Positions 54,874 through 64,000 of a stretch of DNA of 64,000 bases are shown here, piece after piece; position 1 is the first letter of the stretch, and every line of letters starts with the position of its first letter. The stretch is from Halomonas elongata DSM 2581 (lineage in GTDB: Bacteria > Pseudomonadota > Gammaproteobacteria > Pseudomonadales > Halomonadaceae), in assembly GCF_000196875.2 (NCBI RefSeq), contig NC_014532.2, forward strand, positions 1,426,001-1,490,000, read 5' to 3'. The translations under genes and the position numbers were made by a program. Under the pieces are notes generated by a model. That model ran no database searches and was not told the DNA's origin. It worked only from the letters and a program-made list of their open reading frames with translations.

Positions 54874-55782
54874 TCAGGCTCTGCCAGGACGTTGTCGCGC
54901 CTCGAGCTGCTGGTGGAGCGCTGCCAGGTGTGGCGTCTCCAGTGAATTGTCGCGTGCCACGCGCAGCAGGGGCATCAGGATGGCGTCGTGCTCGGTGGGC
55001 CGGTCGGCCAGGATGTCCTGCAGCATCGAGGCACGGTTGTCGGCGGTGGCGGCTACCACATCCCAGACCAGCGCCGCGAATCCCCGTGGCGGCGGCGGGA
55101 TGGCAGCGGCGACCATGATGGCTTCCACTTCCTCGATGACGGCGTCGACCATGGGGTGCAAGGCCGGGTCGCGCAGTTGGCCATTGGGGACGCGAAAGCG
55201 TGCCACCAGGGGATTGATGGCCGCATTCACGGCCAGCTTGTGCCACAGGCGAACGCGAATGTCGTCGACCGCCTGAGCGGGGAGGCCGGCACCCGTCAGC
55301 GTTTCGGCCAGGGTGGCGGCGAGCTCGGCGTGGTGGCCATCGAGATGGCCGATCCAGGTGCTGCCATGCCCGGCATGCACGACACTGTCGTCGCCATTGG
55401 AATAGGCGCCTTCGGTCGTGGTGGCGCAGAGGGTGGGGCCTTGGCGTTGCCGGGTCAGGCGTGGTTGCACGTCGAAGCCGTTCTGCCACAGGACCAGCGG
55501 AGTATCGCGCGGCAGGCGTGGGGCGACCGTCGCCAGGGCCGCTTCGGCGGAGTAGGCCTTGGTGACGAGGTGCACGGCGGTCAGGCGGGAGGCATCGAGT
55601 TCATCCAGCGAATCCGGCGTCAGGCATTCGAGCGAGCGGTGATGGTGTTCGCCCTCGGGTGTCGTCAGCGTCTGTCGGTGGGGCAGGGAACGGCGGCCGA
55701 ACAATGTCACCGGGAGACGCTCGGCCAGGCGCAGGGCCAGCAGGCGGCCCATGGCGCCCGGCCCGATGATCAGGTGGCTCAT
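54874..55782 (-). CDS. panE: 2-dehydropantoate 2-reductase family protein
   Basis: A 302-residue ketopantoate reductase-like enzyme. NADPH binding is by HLIIGPGAMGRLLALRLAERL, the catalytic lysine probably in LWHKLAVNAAINPLVARF, and the C-terminal domain has ENRASMLQDILADRPTEHDAILMPL. It makes pantoate for coenzyme A. Several proteobacteria carry more than one homologue, so the role in pantothenate synthesis is probable, not certain. Overlaps topB by four bases. Confidence 0.88.
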   Translation of the reverse strand: MSHLIIGPGAMGRLLALRLAERLPVTLFGRRSLPHRQTLTTPEGEHHHRSLECLTPDSLDELDASRLTAVHLVTKAYSAEAALATVAPRLPRDTPLVLWQNGFDVQPRLTRQRQGPTLCATTTEGAYSNGDDSVVHAGHGSTWIGHLDGHHAELAATLAETLTGAGLPAQAVDDIRVRLWHKLAVNAAINPLVARFRVPNGQLRDPALHPMVDAVIEEVEAIMVAAAIPPPPRGFAALVWDVVAATADNRASMLQDILADRPTEHDAILMPLLRVARDNSLETPHLAALHQQLEARQRPGRA

Positions 55783-57722
55783 TGGCGCTTGCCTCCCGCT
55801 GCACGTCGTGTGCCCTTGCCTTGGCGGCGCTGACCACTGCCGCGCTTGGTGCTTCGCCCCCGGCCGCGGGCGGGCTTGCTCGCTTTAGGCTCGGGCCCTC
55901 GGGCCTCGCTCAGGGCGCTGCGCACACGTCCGGCGTCGGCGTGACCGAGCAGGCCGCGCAAATCGTCGATCAGTCCTTCGAGGAAGGGCGCTGGCGCATC
56001 GTCTTGCTCGGCGATGTTCGCCAGGCGTTGTTCCCATTGGGCGGTACGCTCGGGGCGGCCCACGGCTTCCGGCAACGAGGCGATCAGGGCGCTGCCGAGC
56101 CGGCTGGCCTTGAGGCTCTTGCCCTCGCGTACTAGATAGCCGCGCTCCAGGAGCGTCTCGATGATGCCGGCGCGGGTCGCCTCGGTGCCGAGACCGTCGG
56201 AGTCGCGCAGGGTGCGGCGGATCGCCGGGTCGTCCACGTAGCGGGCGATGTTCATCATCGCCTTGATCAGGCTGGCGTCGGTGAAGTGTTCGGGCGGCCG
56301 GGTCTCGCGGTCCTCCACGCCGGCCTGCTCGACACGGCAGGCTTCGCCTTCGCTGAGTGGCGGCAGGGGCGGTGCCTCGTCACGGGTGGTGAACAAGGGC
56401 TTCCAGCCGGGTTCGAGCACTTCCTGGCCGCGTGCGCGGAAGCGTTCCCCGGCGATCAGGAATTCGGCCTTGACCTCACGGGTCTGCAGGGCCGGGTAGA
56501 ACTGGGCCAGCACGTTGCGGGCAATCAGGCGGAAGACGTCGGCTTCCTGGCGCGACAGCCGATCGAGGTCGGCGGGCTTGCCGGTGGGGGCCAGGGCGTG
56601 GTGAGCGCCGACCTTCTTGTCGTCCCAGGCCTTGGAGCGACGGGAAAAGTCGGCTCCGGCCAGCCAGCGGCTCAGGGTCTCGTCGTTACGGCATGCGCCG
56701 CTCAGGGTGCGCTGCGCCTGGGCGAAGTGCTCCTCGGGCAGATAGCGGCAGTCCGAGCGTGGATAGGTTATCAACTGGTGGCGCTCATAGAGGCGCTGGC
56801 AGACGTCCAGCACCGCCTTGGCCGAGAGCCCGTGGCGGCGTGCGGCGTCGACCTGAAGGGCCGACAGCGAGTAGGGCAGCGGGGCCGCCTGGCGCTTGTC
56901 GCGACTGGCCAGGCTGTCCAGGCGGCCCTCGGCGCCGGGCAGTCGGTCGGCCAGGGCGGCGGCCGGGGCTCGGTCGAGCAGGCGCCCCTGGTCGTCCAGC
57001 CGGTGAGTGTCGCCTGGCACCCACCAGGCGCGCAACTGGCCTCGGGAGACCACCAGATCGACCCACAGCACGAAGAAGGGGCGCGGCTCGAAGTCGCGGA
57101 TCTCGGCGTCGCGCCGGACCACCAGGCCGAGCACCGGCGTCTGCACACGACCCACCGAGAGCACGCCGTCGTGTCCGGCCTGGCGCCCGACCAGCGTCCA
57201 GGCTCGGGTCAGGTTGATGCCGTACAGCCAATCCGCCCTGGCACGCGCCTGGGCGGCGCGGTAGAGCGAGGCATAGCGCCGATTGTCCTCGAGACGCTCG
57301 AGAGCACGCTTGACCGCCGGCGGGTTGAGATCGCTGACCAGCAGGCGTGCCACGTCGCGCTTCCAGCCGAGGTGCTCGATCACTTCCTGGACCAGCAACT
57401 GGCCTTCGCGATCCGGGTCACCGGCGTGGACCACCTGGTCGGCGCTCTTCAGCAATCGACGGATCACCGCCAACTGGCCGCGTGCCTTGGGGCGCGGCAT
57501 GAGCTTCCAGTGATCCGGGAGGATCGGCAGGCTGTCGAGCCGCCAGGTCTTGAGGGCCGGGTCGTAGGCATCCGGTGGCGCCTGTTCCAGCAGGTGGCCG
57601 AGGCACCAGGTGACGACGGTATCTCCGGCCACCAGGGCGCCTTCCTCCCGGCGCGGCGAGGCAGGCAGGGCATTGGCGATGGCGCGGGCCAGGCTGGGCT
57701 TCTCGGCGATGATCAGGCGCAT
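55779..57722 (-). CDS. topB: DNA topoisomerase III
   Basis: A 647-residue type IA topoisomerase. The Toprim start RLIIAEKPSLARAIANALP and acidic triad region VHAGDPDREGQLLVQEVIEHLG are followed by the active-site tyrosine in LITYPRSDCRYLPE and ALAPTGKPADLDRLSRQEADVF. The C-terminus is basic (RGRGRSTKRGSGQRRQGKGTRRA) and has no zinc finger. It decatenates replication and recombination intermediates. Confidence 0.95.
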   Translation of the reverse strand: MRLIIAEKPSLARAIANALPASPRREEGALVAGDTVVTWCLGHLLEQAPPDAYDPALKTWRLDSLPILPDHWKLMPRPKARGQLAVIRRLLKSADQVVHAGDPDREGQLLVQEVIEHLGWKRDVARLLVSDLNPPAVKRALERLEDNRRYASLYRAAQARARADWLYGINLTRAWTLVGRQAGHDGVLSVGRVQTPVLGLVVRRDAEIRDFEPRPFFVLWVDLVVSRGQLRAWWVPGDTHRLDDQGRLLDRAPAAALADRLPGAEGRLDSLASRDKRQAAPLPYSLSALQVDAARRHGLSAKAVLDVCQRLYERHQLITYPRSDCRYLPEEHFAQAQRTLSGACRNDETLSRWLAGADFSRRSKAWDDKKVGAHHALAPTGKPADLDRLSRQEADVFRLIARNVLAQFYPALQTREVKAEFLIAGERFRARGQEVLEPGWKPLFTTRDEAPPLPPLSEGEACRVEQAGVEDRETRPPEHFTDASLIKAMMNIARYVDDPAIRRTLRDSDGLGTEATRAGIIETLLERGYLVREGKSLKASRLGSALIASLPEAVGRPERTAQWEQRLANIAEQDDAPAPFLEGLIDDLRGLLGHADAGRVRSALSEARGPEPKASKPARGRGRSTKRGSGQRRQGKGTRRAAGGKRQ

Positions 57723-57833
57723 GGCATCTCGTGCGGCAATGAGCGAACATGGGAATTCTTACAGTATTTCATGGCATCCGCCAGGGGGCGGGCTGGCGGG
57801 TTGAGCGCCAGGCATCGAAATGAGGGGAAGTCC

Positions 57834-59078
57834 ATGCGGGAACGGGGTCGCCGTCGGCGCTTGCTGGGGCTGGGTTCGCGTACCGGCGGTGCGCTGCTCA
57901 AGCATCGACTCGGTGGGCAGGCCGACTGGCGTGCGCTCGGCGAGGCGTTGTTCGAGGGGCTGTCGGAGCTCAAGGGGCCGGCCATGAAGCTGGCCCAGAT
58001 CATGGCCCAGTGGGATGACCTGTTGCCCGCGGACCTGGCCGATGAACTGGCGCGCCTGCAGCGTCAGGCCGAGCCCATGCCCTGGGGCGACATCCGACGC
58101 ACCCTGGAAAACTGCTATGGCGATCCCGCGACGTATTTTGCCTCCATCGAGCAACGGCCGTTCGCCAGCGCGTCCATGGGGCAGGTGCACCGGGCATCGA
58201 CCCATGACGGCGAGACGGTGGTGCTCAAGGTGCAGTATCCAGGGCTCGCCGAGGTGCTCGAGGACGATCTTCGCCAGGTACATCGCCTGATGCGGCTGGG
58301 CCGCTGGCTGCGCATGCCTCAGGTCCGCCTGGATGCGCTGTTCGAGGAACTGGCGGCGAGCCTGCGGGGGGAGCTGGATTATCGCGCCGAAGCCGAGGCG
58401 CTGGCCCGCTATCGAGCCCGTTACGCTCAGCGCGACGATCTGGTGATTCCCGAGCCCTTGCCGGCGCTGTGCGGCCCCGGCGTGCTGGCCATGCGGCATG
58501 TGTCCGGCACACCGCTGCGCGAGCTGGAAGGCGCCGATGACGCCACGCGACAACGTCTCGGCACGGCCCTGGCCGACTGGCTCACCGAGGAGCTGTTCAC
58601 CCACGGGGAACTGCATGCCGATCCCCACGCCGGCAATTTCGCCGCCGATGCCGAGGGGCGCCTGGTGATCTATGACCTGGGCGCGGTGATCGAGGTGCCG
58701 GCGGAGCGGCTGAAGGCCATGATGCGCCTGCTCGAGGCAACGCTCGCCGGAGATCCCATGGCCATGGATGAGGCCGTGATGACACTCGGCGGTCGGCAGG
58801 GGCAGGGGGCTCCCCTGGCGCTCTATCGCGAGTCCGCCGACGCGGTGGCGCCGCTGTTCCAGCCCGGCCCGCAGGATTTCGGCGATGTCCGGGTCCACCG
58901 TCGCCTGCGCGAGCTGAGCCCCAAGGTGTGGGCGGCCATGGACCGCCTCCAGCCGCCGGCGGACACCCTCTTGCTTTCGCGTACCCTCAACGGCCATTAC
59001 TGGAATCTGGTGCGTCTCGGCGCCCGGCTCGACATGGCGGCACGGGTACGCCCATTGCTGGCGTGGGCGTCTTCCTGA
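57834..59078 (+). CDS. ABC1/UbiB family atypical kinase
   Basis: A 414-residue protein of the ABC1/ADCK family. The KxGQ motif reads MKLAQIMA (glycine replaced by alanine, a variant also known in bacteria), followed by DDLLP, ASASMGQVHRA, an ELDYRAEAEAL motif, HADPHAGNF and DLGAV. It may act in quinone or lipid metabolism, but it is not the canonical UbiB: no ubi genes are adjacent and it lacks the C-terminal membrane segments. Start at 57834 follows GAGGGGAAG. Confidence 0.85.
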   Translation: MRERGRRRRLLGLGSRTGGALLKHRLGGQADWRALGEALFEGLSELKGPAMKLAQIMAQWDDLLPADLADELARLQRQAEPMPWGDIRRTLENCYGDPATYFASIEQRPFASASMGQVHRASTHDGETVVLKVQYPGLAEVLEDDLRQVHRLMRLGRWLRMPQVRLDALFEELAASLRGELDYRAEAEALARYRARYAQRDDLVIPEPLPALCGPGVLAMRHVSGTPLRELEGADDATRQRLGTALADWLTEELFTHGELHADPHAGNFAADAEGRLVIYDLGAVIEVPAERLKAMMRLLEATLAGDPMAMDEAVMTLGGRQGQGAPLALYRESADAVAPLFQPGPQDFGDVRVHRRLRELSPKVWAAMDRLQPPADTLLLSRTLNGHYWNLVRLGARLDMAARVRPLLAWASS

Positions 59079-59142
59079 ACGGCTGCCAGCATGGCGCTCG
59101 ACTGATAGACTATGCGGTTTTCCGAGAGTGGTGGAGACGTCG

Positions 59143-60972
59143 ATGCTGGCGGTATGGGTTGAGCAGTTGCTGGGGTTTGCGTCCGGGGCATTGGCGGCGA
59201 TTCGCGAGGATGAGCGTTACCCGACGCTGATGGCCTGGGCGCGTCGCGAGGGGCCGGAGCTGGTCGATGGCGATCTGGCGCTGGCCCAGGCGCTGGCCCC
59301 TGAGTTGTGGTCGCAGACGCCCCTGGAACGGCTGGACTTCGCCTGCGAACCCCTGGCCCGCCCTGGCCGCAACGAGCCCTGCTGGTGCGATTCGGGACGC
59401 AAGACCAAGCAGTGCTGCGGTGCCGTCTCCCTGCCTGGCCATGTGCCCACGCATCTGATGTGGATGCTCTCCCTGCGCGAATGGAAGGGCGATACTCTCA
59501 AGGCGGCCCTGGCCAGTGGCCGTGCGCCGGCCCAGGCGCTGCTCGAAGCAGGCCTGATTGCCGCCGAATCCGGCCAGCGCGGGCGCGCCCAGCAGATCCT
59601 CGAGTCATTGTTCGAGAATGCCGATTGGGCGCGATTGCCCGAGCAGGCCGAGCCGGCTTTCGAGATCCTCGTCGATCTCTATCAGGAGCGCGGTTTCCAC
59701 CGCAAGCGCGAAGCCCTGCTCGACGCGGTGCTCGATCGTGGCCCGCTGTTCCTGCGCGGGGTGGCTCTCGAGCGCCTGTGCTTGCTGCATCTCGACAACG
59801 ACGATCTGGACAGCGCCCGGGCGGCCTTCGTGCGTGCCCAGCAGACCCTGCCCGACTCGCCGACCCTGGCCTATATCGAGGCCATGCTGTTGTTGCACGA
59901 GGGCCACGAAGAGGAAGCCGCCGAGCGCTCGCGGTTCTGGTATCGCCGCCTGGCCCGCCAGGGAGACCTCGAACCCGAGCAACTGCAGTTCCTCGCCGAC
60001 CTGGCGGAGAGCCCTGGCGCTACCCTGGCCGAGCAACTGCTCAACGCCGAGGCGGATCTGGCCGAGCCACTGATGTCGCTGCAGGCACTGTTCGATGCCT
60101 TGTCCGAGGCGCCACGCCTGGATATTCGCCAAGAGAACGGAGTGCTGAGCTATCACAGCAGCGCCCGTGAGGACACCCTGTTCGCCGCTTTCCAGGCGGT
60201 CTTCCAGTCCCAGGTCGAAGGCGAGACATTGTTGGGCTTCGACACGGATCCCTGGCCCCAGGCCGGCGACTGGCTGCCAGCCTTGTGTGCCCATCCCGAA
60301 TGGCTGGATTCGCCGGCCGTGGTGCAGTCCCTGGCGTTGGCGCTGACCAGTCGTTTCGGCAGCCTGCCGTGGATGGCACCGAGCCTGTTCGAGCCCCTGG
60401 CGCGGCGGTTGGAAGGCTGGCTGGCGCAGGTCGACGAGGCTGGCGATGCGCCCATGCTCTGGGAGGTCGCCGACAACGCCGTGCTGTTGCGCGCCGGCCT
60501 GGCGCTGGTGGTGGGCATGGAGCGCGGTGCTCGCCAGCACTCCCGCGAACTCGCCGAGACGCTGCTCACGCTGGATGACCAGGACAGCCTGGGGCTGCGC
60601 GAACTGGTGCTCGACCAGTTGCTGCGCGAAGGCCGTGACGACGAGGCCCTGGCCTTGAGCGAACGGGCGGTGGCGGATGAGCAGGCCGATCCCAGCTCGC
60701 TGCTGGGCATGCTGATGGGCCGGGTGCTGGCGCTCTATCGTCTCGATCGCCCCGACGAGGCCGGGCGCGTGCTGGTCATGGCGCACCGCCACAACCCCTA
60801 TGCATTGAAGCTGTTGTGCGCCGAATCGCCGCGTCCGGCCCCATCCGCCAACGGCGGGTCGGCCGAGCCGGGCTCGCGTGCCGAGGCCTGGCAATATCGC
60901 ACTCTGATGCGCGACCAGTGGCGGGTCACGCCGGGGGCGCTGGAGTGGTTGTGTGAGCAGCGCCCCGGCTGA
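59143..60972 (+). CDS. SEC-C motif protein with TPR-like helical repeats
   Basis: A 609-residue cytosolic protein. Near residues 70-90 is a SEC-C zinc-binding motif (RPGRNEPCWCDSGRKTKQCC, with the CxC and CC ligands). The rest is helical, with repeated pairs such as AGLIAAESGQRGRAQQILESLFEN and RGVALERLCLLHLDNDDLDSARAAFVRAQ, typical of TPR-type repeats. SEC-C is found in SecA and in unlinked proteins of unknown role. Its closeness to an ABC1 kinase gene is unexplained. The ATG at 59143 has GGAG upstream; a GTG five codons earlier is an alternative. Confidence 0.8.
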   Translation: MLAVWVEQLLGFASGALAAIREDERYPTLMAWARREGPELVDGDLALAQALAPELWSQTPLERLDFACEPLARPGRNEPCWCDSGRKTKQCCGAVSLPGHVPTHLMWMLSLREWKGDTLKAALASGRAPAQALLEAGLIAAESGQRGRAQQILESLFENADWARLPEQAEPAFEILVDLYQERGFHRKREALLDAVLDRGPLFLRGVALERLCLLHLDNDDLDSARAAFVRAQQTLPDSPTLAYIEAMLLLHEGHEEEAAERSRFWYRRLARQGDLEPEQLQFLADLAESPGATLAEQLLNAEADLAEPLMSLQALFDALSEAPRLDIRQENGVLSYHSSAREDTLFAAFQAVFQSQVEGETLLGFDTDPWPQAGDWLPALCAHPEWLDSPAVVQSLALALTSRFGSLPWMAPSLFEPLARRLEGWLAQVDEAGDAPMLWEVADNAVLLRAGLALVVGMERGARQHSRELAETLLTLDDQDSLGLRELVLDQLLREGRDDEALALSERAVADEQADPSSLLGMLMGRVLALYRLDRPDEAGRVLVMAHRHNPYALKLLCAESPRPAPSANGGSAEPGSRAEAWQYRTLMRDQWRVTPGALEWLCEQRPG

Positions 60973-60978
60973 GTGATC

Positions 60979-62340
60979 TCAGGTCTCGCTCTCGGCGGGG
61001 CTCAGCAGTGTTCCGCGGTTGACCCATAGCGCCAGGAGAATCGCCGGCAGGCCCAGCAGCGAGGCCAGCAGGAAGAAGCCCGCATAGCCCTGGACGTCCA
61101 CCACCAGTCCGCCAAAGCCGCTGAGGAACTTGCCCGGCAGGGTCATCAGCGACGAGAAGAGCGCGTATTGGGTCGCCGTGTAGGCCCTTGATGTCAGGGT
61201 CGACAGGAAGGCGATGAAGACCGCACTGGCCAGTCCGTTGGACAGGTTGTCGCCGATGATGGTGATGACCAGCATCGCCAGGTTGTCGCCGGTCGAGGCA
61301 AGTACCACGAATAGCAGGTTGGTCAGTGCCGTGGCCGTTGCGCCGAACACCAGCAACGGCCCGATGCCGTAGCGGGCCACCAGCAGGCCGCCGAGGATGC
61401 CGCCAAGAATGCTCATGGCGATGCCGAAGACATTGGTCACGTTGGCGATGGTGGCAAGCGAGAAGCCCAGGTCGATATACAGCGGATGAGCCATGGACGC
61501 CATGGCCAGGTCGCTGATCCGAAAGACCGCCACGAACACCAGCAGCCAGAGCGCCTGCCGCCGGTAGCGGCTGAAGAAGTCGGTGAACGGGCAGACGATG
61601 GCGCCGATGACCCAGGCTCCCAGGCGTCGCAGCCAGTCGGGGCGCCCGCGGCTGACACGCAGGAAGGCGCGCACTCGCGGCTCGTGAATCAATTGCGTGG
61701 AAAGCGACAGCCGCTCCGGTTCCGGGCGCAGCAGAACCGTCACGACACCGACCAGTACCAGCGCCGCCATGCACAGGTAGGCAGCCTTCCATGACACCAG
61801 CGATGCCACATAGAGTGCCCCGGCGCCGGCAGCGATCAGGCCGCCGCGATAGCCGACGATATAGGTCGACGCCATGGCGGCCTGCATGTCATCGGGCGCC
61901 GACTCGATGCGAAAGGCGTCGATGGCGATGTCCTGGGTCGCCGAGCCGAAGGCCACCAGCAACGAGCATATCGCCACCATGGGCAGGTGTCCGACGGGGT
62001 CGAGATGCGCCAGGCTCGCCAGCCCGGCAGCGATCATCATCTGGGCCAGCAGCATCCAGCCGCGTCGCTGGCCGAACCAGCGGGTCAGGCCGGGTAGCGC
62101 CAGGCGGTCGACCACCGGCGCCCAGAAGAACTTGATCGAGTAGAGAATGCCGATCCAGGCGAAGAAGCCGATGGCCGCAACCTCGACGCCATCGCTGCGC
62201 AGCCAGGCAGTGAGGGTGGAGAACACCAGCAGGAAGGGCAGGCCCGCCGAAAAGCCGAGAAACAGCATGGTCAGCACCGGTGCCTTGAGGTATATCGCCA
62301 GGGCATCCCCCCAGCTACGGTGCGCGGTTGGTGTCGGCAT
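60979..62340 (-). CDS. ampG: AmpG-like major facilitator transporter
   Basis: A 453-residue membrane protein of the AmpG family, importing GlcNAc-anhydro-muropeptides for cell wall recycling. It opens YLKAPVLTMLFLGFSAGLPFLLVFSTLTAWLRSDGVEVAAIGFFAWIGILYSIKFFWAPVVDRL and has GSATQDIAIDAFRIES and TATQYALFSSLMTLPGKFLSGFGGLVVD, all AmpG-typical. The start at 62340 follows AAGGAG at some distance. Converges with the SEC-C gene and is divergent from rfaH. Confidence 0.9.
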   Translation of the reverse strand: MPTPTAHRSWGDALAIYLKAPVLTMLFLGFSAGLPFLLVFSTLTAWLRSDGVEVAAIGFFAWIGILYSIKFFWAPVVDRLALPGLTRWFGQRRGWMLLAQMMIAAGLASLAHLDPVGHLPMVAICSLLVAFGSATQDIAIDAFRIESAPDDMQAAMASTYIVGYRGGLIAAGAGALYVASLVSWKAAYLCMAALVLVGVVTVLLRPEPERLSLSTQLIHEPRVRAFLRVSRGRPDWLRRLGAWVIGAIVCPFTDFFSRYRRQALWLLVFVAVFRISDLAMASMAHPLYIDLGFSLATIANVTNVFGIAMSILGGILGGLLVARYGIGPLLVFGATATALTNLLFVVLASTGDNLAMLVITIIGDNLSNGLASAVFIAFLSTLTSRAYTATQYALFSSLMTLPGKFLSGFGGLVVDVQGYAGFFLLASLLGLPAILLALWVNRGTLLSPAESET

Positions 62341-62499
62341 TACACGAGCTCTCCTTGCGGCGGGCCTGGCCGGTCCCTCGCGGGGGCGGCCAACGATGTT
62401 AGAATGGTGTTCACGCTCGGGACGCATTGCCTGACCGTGACGCGGCCCGATTGTTGCAGAGCACCGAGAGTGATACCAGCCAGAGCGACCAGGAGTGAC

Positions 62500-63042
62500 A
62501 TGAGCGACGACAGCCTGTGCCCGACGGGGATCGACGATGCCGTGCCTCGCTGGTACGTCATCCAGTGCAAGAGCGGGGAATCCTTCCGCGCCGTCGAACA
62601 CCTCGGCAACCAGGGGTACGAGATATTCCATCCGGTGCTGCGAGTCCAGAAGAAGCGCCGTGGCAAGCTCGTATGGGCCGTCGAGCCTCTGTTCCCGTAT
62701 TACCTGTTCATCCGCCTCGACCGGCTGGACAGCAACTGGCGCCCGATCCGCTCTACCCGGGGCGTGTTGAAGATCGTCACCTTCGGCCTCGACACGCCGG
62801 TTCCCGTGGACGACGAACTGGTCGCGTCGTTGCGCGAGCATGGCAGCCAGGAGGCGGGCGAAACCGCCACCGTCTATTTCCGTGCCGGTGAACAGGTGGA
62901 AATCACCGAAGGTCCCTTCAAGGACCTCCAGGCGGTCTTCGCGACTCACAAGGGCGAGGAGCGAGCCATCGTGCTGCTCAACATGCTGCACAAGCGGCAG
63001 CGCCTGGAGATGTCCGTCAGTCAACTGAAGCGCTGCGAATAG
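62500..63042 (+). CDS. rfaH: Transcription elongation factor RfaH/NusG-like
   Basis: A 180-residue NusG paralogue. The NGN domain is RWYVIQCKSGESFRAVEHLGNQGYEIFHPVLRVQ with ...LFPYYLFIRL, then a linker and a KOW-type C-terminal domain (AGEQVEITEGPFKDLQAVF). RfaH reduces pausing in operons with ops elements; no ops sequence was sought genome-wide here. The start at 62500 follows AGGAG. Confidence 0.92.
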   Translation: MSDDSLCPTGIDDAVPRWYVIQCKSGESFRAVEHLGNQGYEIFHPVLRVQKKRRGKLVWAVEPLFPYYLFIRLDRLDSNWRPIRSTRGVLKIVTFGLDTPVPVDDELVASLREHGSQEAGETATVYFRAGEQVEITEGPFKDLQAVFATHKGEERAIVLLNMLHKRQRLEMSVSQLKRCE

Positions 63043-63109
63043 GCTGCCTCATTCCGGCCCTTCTGCCGACACTGTTCCCGATGATTTTTCCGATAGCCAG
63101 GAGACAGCG

Positions 63110-63616
63110 ATGACCATCGCGCCGCAGCGGGTCGTGACCCTGCATTATGTACTCAGCGACGCCGAAGGCCGGGTACTCGACGATTCCCGTGCTCGCCAAA
63201 AGCCTCTGGAATACCTGCATGGGCACGGTAATATCCTGCCCGGCCTGGAAGACGCCCTGGTGGAGCGGGCTGAGGGCGACGAGCTGAGCGTGACCCTGTC
63301 GCCGGCCCAGGCCTACGGCGAGCGTGACGAAGCCCTGGTGCGCGAGGTCGGCCGCGATGCTTTCTCGGTGAGCGACCTGGAGCCCGGCATGCGCTTCCAG
63401 ACCCCCGGCGACGACGGCCCCGAGATCGTCACCGTACTGGAAATGCGCGATGACGGCGTACTGATCGACACCAATCACCCGCTGGCAGGGCAATCGCTCA
63501 CCTACCGAGTAGAAGTGCTCGATATCCGCGACGCCACCCGTGCCGAACTGGCCAAGGGGCATCCACTACCGCCCGGCACCACTCCGGACGAGGTCGAAGA
63601 CAAGAAGATGGTCTGA
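63110..63616 (+). CDS. FKBP-type peptidyl-prolyl isomerase, SlyD-like
   Basis: A 168-residue SlyD-type isomerase with the FKBP part (VVTLHYVLSDAEGRVLDDSR, YLHGHGNILPGLEDALVERAEGD) and the inserted IF domain (SPAQAYGERDEALVREVGRDAF). It lacks the histidine- and cysteine-rich metal-binding tail of E. coli SlyD, so nickel binding is unlikely. Start at 63110 follows AGGAGA. Followed by a very strong terminator. Confidence 0.92.
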   Translation: MTIAPQRVVTLHYVLSDAEGRVLDDSRARQKPLEYLHGHGNILPGLEDALVERAEGDELSVTLSPAQAYGERDEALVREVGRDAFSVSDLEPGMRFQTPGDDGPEIVTVLEMRDDGVLIDTNHPLAGQSLTYRVEVLDIRDATRAELAKGHPLPPGTTPDEVEDKKMV

Positions 63617-63679
63617 GGCAGCCGCTGCCCTGCAAAATCGCGCTTTTCGATACCGCAACGACAGAAATCGAGCCCTTAT

Positions 63680-63720
63680 ACAAACAAGGCGGGATGCGAG
63701 CAGCATCCCGCCTTGTTTGT
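63680..63720. terminator. Strong terminator downstream of the FKBP gene
   Basis: Perfect 18-bp stem (63680-63697 with 63703-63720) and a 5-nt loop, followed by TTTGC. Confidence 0.92.
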
Positions 63721-64000
63721 TTTGCACTCTCACAAAGGGGCAATTAGTCTTGAATTCAAGGACGAAAGGCAACTCAGATTGCCCGCATGACGACAAGACA
63801 ATACGCCGGGACTACCGCAAGGAGAGGGCAGAGCGCCATCGCACCATGCAGGGTAGGTGGCGGTAGCGTGCCAAAAGCTTTGTCACTCGTGGATACCTAC
63901 CAGCGGCCACTGCTCATGTCTGTTCGTGCCGATCTTTTGGCATGATTTTTATACAGTGCTATTGATGCCAGAAAACACGCATGCACGCGAATCTTGGATA
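63721..64000. other. Terminal intergenic stretch
   Basis: 280 bases to the window end with no supported gene. It holds an inverted repeat TGCCAAAAG (63869-63877) and CTTTTGGCA (63934-63942), and becomes AT-rich after 63940. It probably belongs to the promoter of a gene beyond the edge. Confidence 0.4.

Noticed and set aside
63540..63866. A 108-codon plus-strand frame across the FKBP gene end
   Set aside because: It crosses the strong terminator at 63680-63720 and has no ribosome site.

Overview
The window reads as chromosome of a high-GC gammaproteobacterium of the Halomonas/Chromohalobacter kind (Halomonadaceae). This is an inference from gene content and gene order. It carries a phhABC/phhR aromatic amino acid locus, a complete urea ABC transporter followed by a urease operon, a TctCBA tricarboxylate-type transporter with its own regulators, a PHA phasin, an ectoine-type binding protein, and the purN-purM-perM-hda order typical of gammaproteobacteria. 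I saw no rRNA, tRNA, CRISPR array, intact insertion sequence or prophage. Coding density is high and nearly all genes look intact.

Layout. 0-7 kb: cytochrome b561 and YceI, a lone 2-oxoglutarate/Fe dioxygenase, a PAS-GGDEF-EAL protein, a MATE exporter and a D-amino-acid dehydrogenase. 7-17 kb: aromatic amino acid block with the phhA-phhB-phhC operon, divergent phhR and a small membrane protein, cfa with two extra tandem copies of its 3' end, a thiamine-binding-like protein, hpd and an SNF-family transporter. 17-19 kb: cobA and an RlpA-like lipoprotein. 19-26 kb: a regulator operon (IclR-type, TctD-like, TctE-like, orphan binding protein) divergent from tctCBA. 26-38.4 kb: urtABCDE, then ureD-A-B-C-E-F-G and a HupE/UreJ permease. 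38.4-46 kb: PLD-like protein, YihY, membrane-anchored coiled-coil protein, Mrp, Dcd, MmcQ/YjbR and a GDSL autotransporter. 46-54 kb: purNM, perM, hda, an EhuB-like binding protein, a lipoprotein, a phasin and fumC. 54-63.6 kb: outer-membrane protein, panE-like reductase, topB, ABC1 kinase, SEC-C protein, AmpG-like MFS transporter, rfaH and an FKBP isomerase.

How the parts work together. Phenylalanine is hydroxylated to tyrosine (PhhA, cofactor recycled by PhhB), transaminated to 4-hydroxyphenylpyruvate (PhhC) and converted to homogentisate (Hpd). TyrR/PhhR-type boxes (G-N14-C dyads) occur both in the phhA/phhR gap and upstream of hpd, which ties these genes to PhhR. Urea is imported by UrtABCDE and split by urease. 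Each of these two operons is preceded by a -24/-12 sigma-54 promoter and an upstream NtrC-like dyad, so import and hydrolysis probably respond together to nitrogen limitation.

Most notable observations: the triplicated cfa 3' end, whose three copies differ only at synonymous sites; the paired sigma-54/NtrC control regions; the PhhR-box set; a 16-of-17 inverted repeat whose arms cover the -35 and -10 of the phasin promoter; and families of 7-bp tandem repeats and a dispersed repeat in intergenic DNA. I did not find an obviously new multi-gene system; the rest is recognisable metabolism.
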